NCBI RefSeq assembly: GCF_000142905.1
Contig: NW_013657628.1
Span: 53,602-117,450 of the forward strand
Source: Thecamonas trahens ATCC 50062
Taxonomy: Eukaryota; Apusozoa; Apusomonadida; Apusomonadidae
Direction of reading: 5' to 3'
Length of the DNA: 63,849 nt
The notes under the pieces were generated by a model that had not been told where the DNA came from, made no database searches, and worked only from the letters and a program-made list of their open reading frames with translations. The stretch's first letter is position 1. Every line of letters begins with the position of its first letter. Positions 58,639 through 63,849 of this stretch are shown piece after piece. Made by a program: the position numbers and the translations under genes.

Positions 58639-61600
58639 ATGTCCTCCTCTGCCTCATCGAGCTCATCAGATGGGTCGTCGTCGTCAGCAGCGTCATGCTC
58701 GTCGACTGTCAGTGGCGAGGCCTCATCAAGTGGCTCCGACTCCAAGAGCCACCACGAGGAAATGTCGGCATGCGAACAACACGCGGGCGGTGGAGGAAGC
58801 TCTGCTCCTGGCACAGCAGCCACGAGTCCTGCAGCCATACCTCCTTCTGCAAACGGTAGTGCCGAGCCTACTCTACCTTCTCCGCCTTGTCCTGTCACCG
58901 CCACCGAGCTCCCTCCGCCTCTGCCTCCTCCGGCTAGCCTGCCTCCTGCTGGTGGTCTCGCTTCGGGAGAAGCGCCGCTTGCGGTGGCAGCGGCGGCGGT
59001 GGTGGCGCTTGATGCCAATATTGTGGCTGGCCGTGCTGCAGATGCCGAGGCTGGAGTCAAGGCTGGGACCGAGGCTAGGCTCGAGGCTAGGCTCGAGACG
59101 GGGGGTGAGACCGAGGCTGGGGCTGAGACTGGGGGTAGGACTGAGGCCGGGGCCCAGGTTGCCGAGACAGAGCTTGGTTCAGGTGCCGAGTCGGAATCAG
59201 ACGTCGAGTCGGCATCAGATGGTGAGTCAGGCTCGTCGTCGTCATCGTCGACATCGTCGGCGTCGTCATACTACTCGTACTCGTCGTCGTCGTCGTGCAC
59301 GTCTGCGGCTCGGTTCGACTCGCTCAACGAGTCACAGGTCCAGGGCGTGCTCACCACCCACTCTGTGACGCCGCTTACGCCGCGATCAGTGGCTGACGAT
59401 TCAGACTCGGACACCGGGGTTGAGGTTGTGTGTCTGCGGGTGGGGCGGCGGGCGTCGAGCTCTGGTGGGGCGGCGGGCTTGTTGCCATCACGGCGGCTGA
59501 CGCCGTCGCTGCCGGTTTACGCTGGCCCGCTGTATGTGCGGGCGCAACGACTGCTGCACCTGCGCGTCGCCGAGGGCCGCAACCTCAAGGGCGGCAAGTC
59601 GACAGTTTCGTCGTACTGCAATGTGCACCTCGGTGGAGGGCTAGTAGTGCGGACACAGACGGTGCACAAGACATCGGAGCCAACCTACGGCGAAGAGTTC
59701 AACTTTGAGCTTCCGCTGACGTGGGAGCCCAACGTGGAGATCGATGTGTTTGAGACTGGTTCGCGCCGGCGCGACGCGTTCCTTGGCCGAGTCCTTCTCA
59801 ACTCGGACAAGCTCGCGGGCTCGAGTGAGAAGATGATGCAAGAGTGGCTTCCACTTGAGCTTCCAACCGTCCGCAAGCGCGACTTTGTCTCGGGCTCAAT
59901 GCATGTCACCATCCGGCACGCGCCGTTTACAGAGGCAACGAGTGCGCCAGGTACACTGGAGATCCGCATCGGTGAGGCCCGCAATCTGACTCACGCCGGC
60001 ATCTCGGGCCCGTGCAAGCCGTTCATCCGGGTCGACTACGGTGGCGAGGCCCAGACAAGCACGCCGATGCGCGCGGCGGCGTCGGTGGCGGTCTTCTTTG
60101 GCGACGCCTTCACCTTTGTCACAGACCGGACCTCGCGGTCGGTCATTGTCTCTGTCTGGCACGCCAAGAAGCTCGGCACCGACGACTTTATGGGTGAGGT
60201 CTCGGTCGACCTGCGGGCGCTTGAGCCGCATGTGGCCCACGCGGCATGGTACTCGCTCCGCTCCAAGTACTACGCCACGCCACACGCCAAGCTCGAGGCG
60301 CAGGTCCAAAAAATGGCCCGCCAGCGGCGGTGCTCGGTGACTTCGCAGTCGTCGCCGCCGCCATCGCCGCCGCCTGCCAACGGGTCGGGCGGAGCGTCAG
60401 AGGAGAGCGGCGAGTCGGAGCCGTCCAGCTCGCCGCGCATCATTATGGCGGCGTCGGACGACATCAAGCTCCGGTCTGCCTTTGGCCTCCACACCCTCGG
60501 CTCGGCCACGGTCCAGGCCTCGTCGCCCGAAGTCTCTGTTCGGCGACGGGCGCTCGCGGCGCTGCCCGAGGGCGGGGCGGGCGGCGACGCCGGCGTCGAC
60601 GGTGGAGCGTCCGAGGTCTCGGCTATGGGCGACCTGCGGGTCAAGTACGAGTTTTCCGAGGTCGATATTCTTCCTCTAGACGCATACGAGCCGCTGCTTG
60701 CCACGCTCGAGGAGGAGGAGGGCGCTCAGGCGCGATGGGTCATGGCATACACCCGCAACCGCGATGCATTTGCCCGGTCGCTCATGCTTGTGCTCCGCGG
60801 GCGCGTGCGGCGCTCGAGTTTCTCGGCTCTGTGCTGGCGGACGAAATCGAGGCGACGCCCAACACGGGGGTGCTCTTCCGCGGCAACTCGCTCGGTTCCA
60901 AAGCTGTGGACATGTACATGAAGATTGTGGGCAAGGAGTACCTTGCGAGCACGCTCAAGCCGGTTCTTGACGCCATGTATGCGTCCGACGGACATTTCGA
61001 GATCGACAACGCGCGCGCCGCGCGCGACGGCACCGACTGGCAGGACAATCTTGTGCGGCTCAACGGCATGATTCGACTCGCGGTGGACTCGGTCCTCGGC
61101 TCGCTCGACGCCATGCCGCTCCAGCTCCGCTTTGTTTTTGCCGCCCTCGCCAACGCGGTGGCGGCCAAATTTCCCGACAAGCCGGGTGCGCCACTCATTG
61201 CCGTCTCGGGCTTCCTCTTTCTCCGCTTCTTCTGCCCGGCGGTAATGGGACCCAAGGTGTTTGGCCTCGCCGACGCGCACCCGGGGCGGCCGACTGCTCG
61301 CGGCCTGGTCCTCATCGCCAAGACCCTGCAGTGCCTCGCCAACCTGGTGCGGTTCGGAGACAAGGAAAAGTGCATGTCCCACCTCAATCCGCTTGTCGAC
61401 GAGTACGACGGCCCGATGCGGGCGTTCCTCGCGGCGGCAGCAACCGTGCCGTCCGTGGGAGATGGCAGCTCGCCAACGCTGGCGCAGGCCGAAAACTTCT
61501 ACGCGCCGCACGAGAGCGCACTCGGAAAGGACGCACTCGAGTACCAAGCGGCGCTCGTCCACAAGGAGCTTGCTGGCGTCCTGCGGAGCCTCGAGCCCGA

Positions 61601-62215
61601 CGACGAGATCATCGAGATGTGGCCCGGAAAGGTCAAGACCAGCGGCGCGCTCTTGATGTACACCCGCGCGCTGCTCGTTCAGATGGACAAGATCCGGGTC
61701 CAGGCCAAGACGCTTGCCAAGCGGCGCGAGCGTGGGCTCTCGGTTTGGCACGCACAGGAGGCTGCCAAGCAGGAGGCGCTCCACAACTCGGAGGCGTGGT
61801 CGGCGGCCAAGGCGGCGGACCTCGCGCGAATTCGCGAGACGCTCGAGACTGGGGCGGTGTTCACCAAGCACGCGCGCGGCAAAAAGCCAAGCGGTTTGTC
61901 TACGCCGACTTTACCTCGCAGTCGCTGTACTGGGAGCCAGTGGCAGGCAAGGACGGCCAGGTGCGAGCGGGCAAGCCGACGGCCCGTATTGCTTTTGCCG
62001 ACATCCTCGACGTTGTCCGCGGACATACCACCGTGGCATTTAAGAAGAGCGGCAAGCGCGGGCGCGAGTTTGTCGCCTTTTCCGTCGTCGCCGTCTTTTG
62101 CACCCTCGACCTCGAGGCTGACGACGAGGCCATCCGCGAAGCCTGGTTCTCCGCGCTCTCGTTTGTGGTCCGCGAGATCGAAACGCTGGCTGCGACTCCA
62201 TCACAGCAACAATGA
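58639..62215 (+). CDS. C2-C2-RasGAP-PH protein (RASAL/SynGAP-like); two frame breaks
   Basis: About 1192 residues from ATG 58639 (MSSSASSSSSDGS). A Ser/Ala/Glu-rich disordered N-terminus is followed by C2A (about 293-410: LLHLRVAEGRNLKGG, EPTYGEEFNFELPLTWEP) and C2B (about 438-535: TLEIRIGEARNLTHAGISG, VIVSVWHAKKLGTDDFMGEV). The RasGAP domain (about 684-927) has the Arg finger in GVLFRGNSLGSKAVDMYM, the FLFLRFFCPAV motif and ARGLVLIAKTLQCLANL. The C-terminal 110 residues look like a PH domain (KRFVYADFTSQSLYWEP). The frame changes at about 60809-60811 (sense CGGCG) and 61881-61885 (A5), both repaired by one added base. Expected activity: calcium/lipid-regulated stimulation of Ras or Rap GTP hydrolysis at membranes. 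Confidence 0.9.
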
Positions 62216-62257
62216 ACAATGGACATACAGGCCGAGCATGTAGTGGGCGTCTTTAGG

Positions 62258-63604
62258 TCAGGTCTGACGGCGCGAGTCGCCCGAGACCGAGTCGGGATCG
62301 CCCCAGCCCTGTTGCTCGCCGTGCGACTGCGGGTTGTCGTAAAACTCGCCGACATGGTCGCCGTCGGCCAGCAGCGGGTCAACGTCGGCGGCCGAGGTGA
62401 GCTCGTCAAGCGATGGGATGGAGGCGGCGAGGCCGATGGAGTCGCCGAGGTCGCCATCTTCCGACGCCGAGTGGTGAGCGGCGAGGACCGAGCCGGTGCG
62501 GCCGGCGAGCTCGTCAAGGACGGCGTCCGGCGAGGCGGCAGTCGGATCGACAGCACCGTCGGCGCCGTTGTGGCTCTTGGAAATGGAGCCGTACATGGTG
62601 AGGGCCTTGGCGACCATGGCCGAGACATCGTTGGCGTCAGTCGGCAGGAGCATGGTGTTGGACGACGCCGCGAGCTTGCCAAAGGCCTCGACGTACTCCT
62701 CAGCCAGCTTGAGGCCGACAGCGTCCTTCCCGCCCTGCGAGGCGACAGCCTTGGCAAGCATGAGGATGGAGGCTGCCGAGGCCTCGGCGTTGGCGATGAT
62801 GGCCTCGGCCTTACCCTTGGCCGAGTTGATGAGCTCGGACTTGTGGCCTTCGGACTCGAGGATCATAGCGGTCCGCTGGCCCTGAGCCACGTTGATTCGG
62901 GACTGTTGGACACCCTCCGAGTCGAGAACGGTGGCCCGCTTGCGGCGCTCGGCGGCGACCTGCAGCTCCATGGCCTGGACGACCGAGTGCGGCGGGGTGA
63001 TGTCGCGGATCTCATACCGCTTGCACACCACACCCCACTCCTTGGCGGCAGCATTGATGTTGGAGACAATCGACTCGTTGAGCAGCGTTCGCTCCTCAAA
63101 CGTCCTGTCGAGGCTCATCTTGCCGAGCTCCGAGCGCATGGTCGACTCTGCGAGCTGGGTGATGGCGTAGTGGACGTCCTCGATGCCGTACGAAGCCAGG
63201 ACCGGGTCGACAACCTGGTAGTAGAGAACGCCGTCAACAGCAAGCAGAACGTTGTCCTGAGTAATGGCCCGCTGGTCGCGGACAGCCACAGCGACCTGCT
63301 TCAGCGAGTGCTTGTACTTGATGCGATGGAGGAGGGGAACAAGGATGCGGAGGCCCGGCTCGAGCACCTCGTGGAACCGTCCGAACCGCTCCACCACCCA
63401 CGCCTCACGATGCGGCACAATGTTGAACACCCAGTTGGTGTACTTGGCTGTTCCCACTCCACCCATCGCCATGCCCATCGCCATCGCGCCCGTCCTGCCC
63501 GTCCCGCCTGAGCCTCCTCGCCCGAGTCCTCCCGTGCCCAACCCACCGCCGAGCCGGACGCCAGCCACCACGCCTGTCCGCACCAGTCCTCCTCCACGCA
63601 GCAT
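62258..63604 (-). CDS. STOML2: Stomatin-like protein 2 (SPFH/prohibitin family), mitochondrial
   Basis: 448 residues from ATG 63604. The Gly/Arg-rich N-terminus (MLRGGGLVRTGVVAGVRLGG) resembles a mitochondrial presequence. The SPFH domain begins FNIVPHREAWVVERFGRFHE and includes LKQVAVAVRDQRAITQDNV, DGVLYYQVVDPVLASYGIED, LGKMSLDRTFEERTLLNESI and GVVCKRYEIRDITPP. A long charged coiled coil follows (RRKRATVLDSEGVQQSRINV, GKAEAIIANAEASAASILML) and then the C-terminal YVEAFGKLAASSNTMLLPTD typical of STOML2. It would form inner-membrane cardiolipin-rich domains and interact with prohibitins. The last 130 residues are Ala/Asp-rich and variable. The frame extends upstream without need; the G20 tract at 63777-63796 lies 172 bases before the start. 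Confidence 0.93.
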   Translation of the reverse strand: MLRGGGLVRTGVVAGVRLGGGLGTGGLGRGGSGGTGRTGAMAMGMAMGGVGTAKYTNWVFNIVPHREAWVVERFGRFHEVLEPGLRILVPLLHRIKYKHSLKQVAVAVRDQRAITQDNVLLAVDGVLYYQVVDPVLASYGIEDVHYAITQLAESTMRSELGKMSLDRTFEERTLLNESIVSNINAAAKEWGVVCKRYEIRDITPPHSVVQAMELQVAAERRKRATVLDSEGVQQSRINVAQGQRTAMILESEGHKSELINSAKGKAEAIIANAEASAASILMLAKAVASQGGKDAVGLKLAEEYVEAFGKLAASSNTMLLPTDANDVSAMVAKALTMYGSISKSHNGADGAVDPTAASPDAVLDELAGRTGSVLAAHHSASEDGDLGDSIGLAASIPSLDELTSAADVDPLLADGDHVGEFYDNPQSHGEQQGWGDPDSVSGDSRRQT

Positions 63605-63849
63605 TGTAGAGGTGAGGTGAAGTGGGGTATAAGGTGAGAGACGGTGCAAGGGTCGAGGTTGAGACCGTCGAGGTCGAAACCTTGGAGCGCTGTCGGCTGT
63701 GTCGCGTTGGCCGACTGGTTGGTGAGTGGTCGGCCAGTGGGGGGATGAAGATGAATGTTCGAAGAGGGGGGAGTTTGGGGGGGGGGGGGGGGGGGGATGG
63801 TTACGATCGGATGGCTGTGTCATGGATCGTGTTGTTGCTAAGATCGCCA
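63605..63849. promoter_or_regulatory. Upstream region of STOML2 to window end
   Basis: 245 bases with G20 at 63777-63796 (sense poly-C). No further gene begins before the window ends. Confidence 0.4.
63777..63796 (-). repeat. Poly-G tract, 20 G (poly-C in sense)
   Basis: Homopolymer upstream of the STOML2 start, in the same sense-strand orientation as the tracts before other genes. Confidence 0.75.

Noticed and set aside
61881-61889. Programmed -1 frameshift site in the RasGAP gene
   Set aside because: The A5G sequence does not give an X XXY YYZ heptamer in the zero frame, and seven other breaks without slippery sites show the same one-base loss.
1-63849. tRNA, rRNA or snRNA genes
   Set aside because: No A/B-box pair, cloverleaf or conserved rRNA stretch was found by eye. 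A covariance-model scan could still find small RNAs.
1-63849. Transposons or integrated viruses
   Set aside because: No reverse transcriptase, transposase, integrase or terminal repeats were recognised in any frame.

Overview
The window is eukaryotic nuclear DNA: GC-rich, gene-dense, with few short spliceosomal introns and no recognisable transposons, phage or CRISPR elements. Gene content (26S proteasome beta1 subunit, complex I subunit, sterol C5-desaturase, RapGAP-CNH, TBC and C2-RasGAP proteins, a giant USP9X-like deubiquitinase, an FoP-domain mRNA-export factor) fits a free-living, non-photosynthetic protist near the opisthokont/amoebozoan side of the tree. A compact GC-rich apusomonad such as Thecamonas is my best guess from style and content; this is inference, not proof.

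Layout. 1-6.9 kb: an Arg/Pro-rich repeat protein (+), a TPT/SLC35E-type transporter (-), an aldo-keto reductase (+) and a membrane-anchored tandem SH3 protein (+). 7-21.3 kb: five minus-strand genes: a degenerate cyclase-homology/coiled-coil protein, an ABCG transporter with an EGF-like ectodomain, a GARNL3-type RapGAP-CNH protein, an F-box/ankyrin protein and a polytopic membrane protein. 22-29 kb: a small protein of phage/bacterial type with one intron (+), mitochondrial methylmalonate-semialdehyde dehydrogenase (-, transit peptide on a separate exon), an Asp/Glu-rich protein (+) and an HD-like/2OG-Fe(II) oxygenase fusion (-). 29.6-34.7 kb: TBC1D22-like RabGAP (-), PSMB6 (-, intron exactly at the propeptide/Thr1 boundary), NDUFB3-like (+), HERP-like UBL membrane protein (-). 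A gap of 119 N at 35672-35790 sits between AC microsatellites. 36.1-50 kb: a USP9X-like deubiquitinase (+), a PWWP protein (-), a secreted Ntn hydrolase (+) and a 4-exon sterol desaturase (+). 50-63.6 kb: CaMK-like kinase (+), a C-terminal zinc-finger protein (-), a CHTOP-like FoP protein (+), an NHL-BTB protein (-), a C2-C2-RasGAP-PH protein (+) and a STOML2-like SPFH protein (-).

There are no operons. Functional themes recur: ubiquitin/proteasome (PSMB6, USP, HERP-like, F-box, BTB), small-GTPase control (RapGAP, RabGAP, RasGAP) and mitochondria (ALDH6A1, NDUFB3-like, STOML2). Two sequence-level patterns stand out. First, seven genes are interrupted by eight reading-frame breaks, and every one is repaired by adding one base, so they look like under-called bases in the consensus. 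Second, five of seven introns begin GTACG (four GTACGT, one GTACGC) instead of GTAAGT. The most unusual proteins are the deubiquitinase carrying a module that resembles bacterial secreted proteins, the HD-like/2OG oxygenase fusion, the pseudo-cyclase protein and the phage-type small protein.
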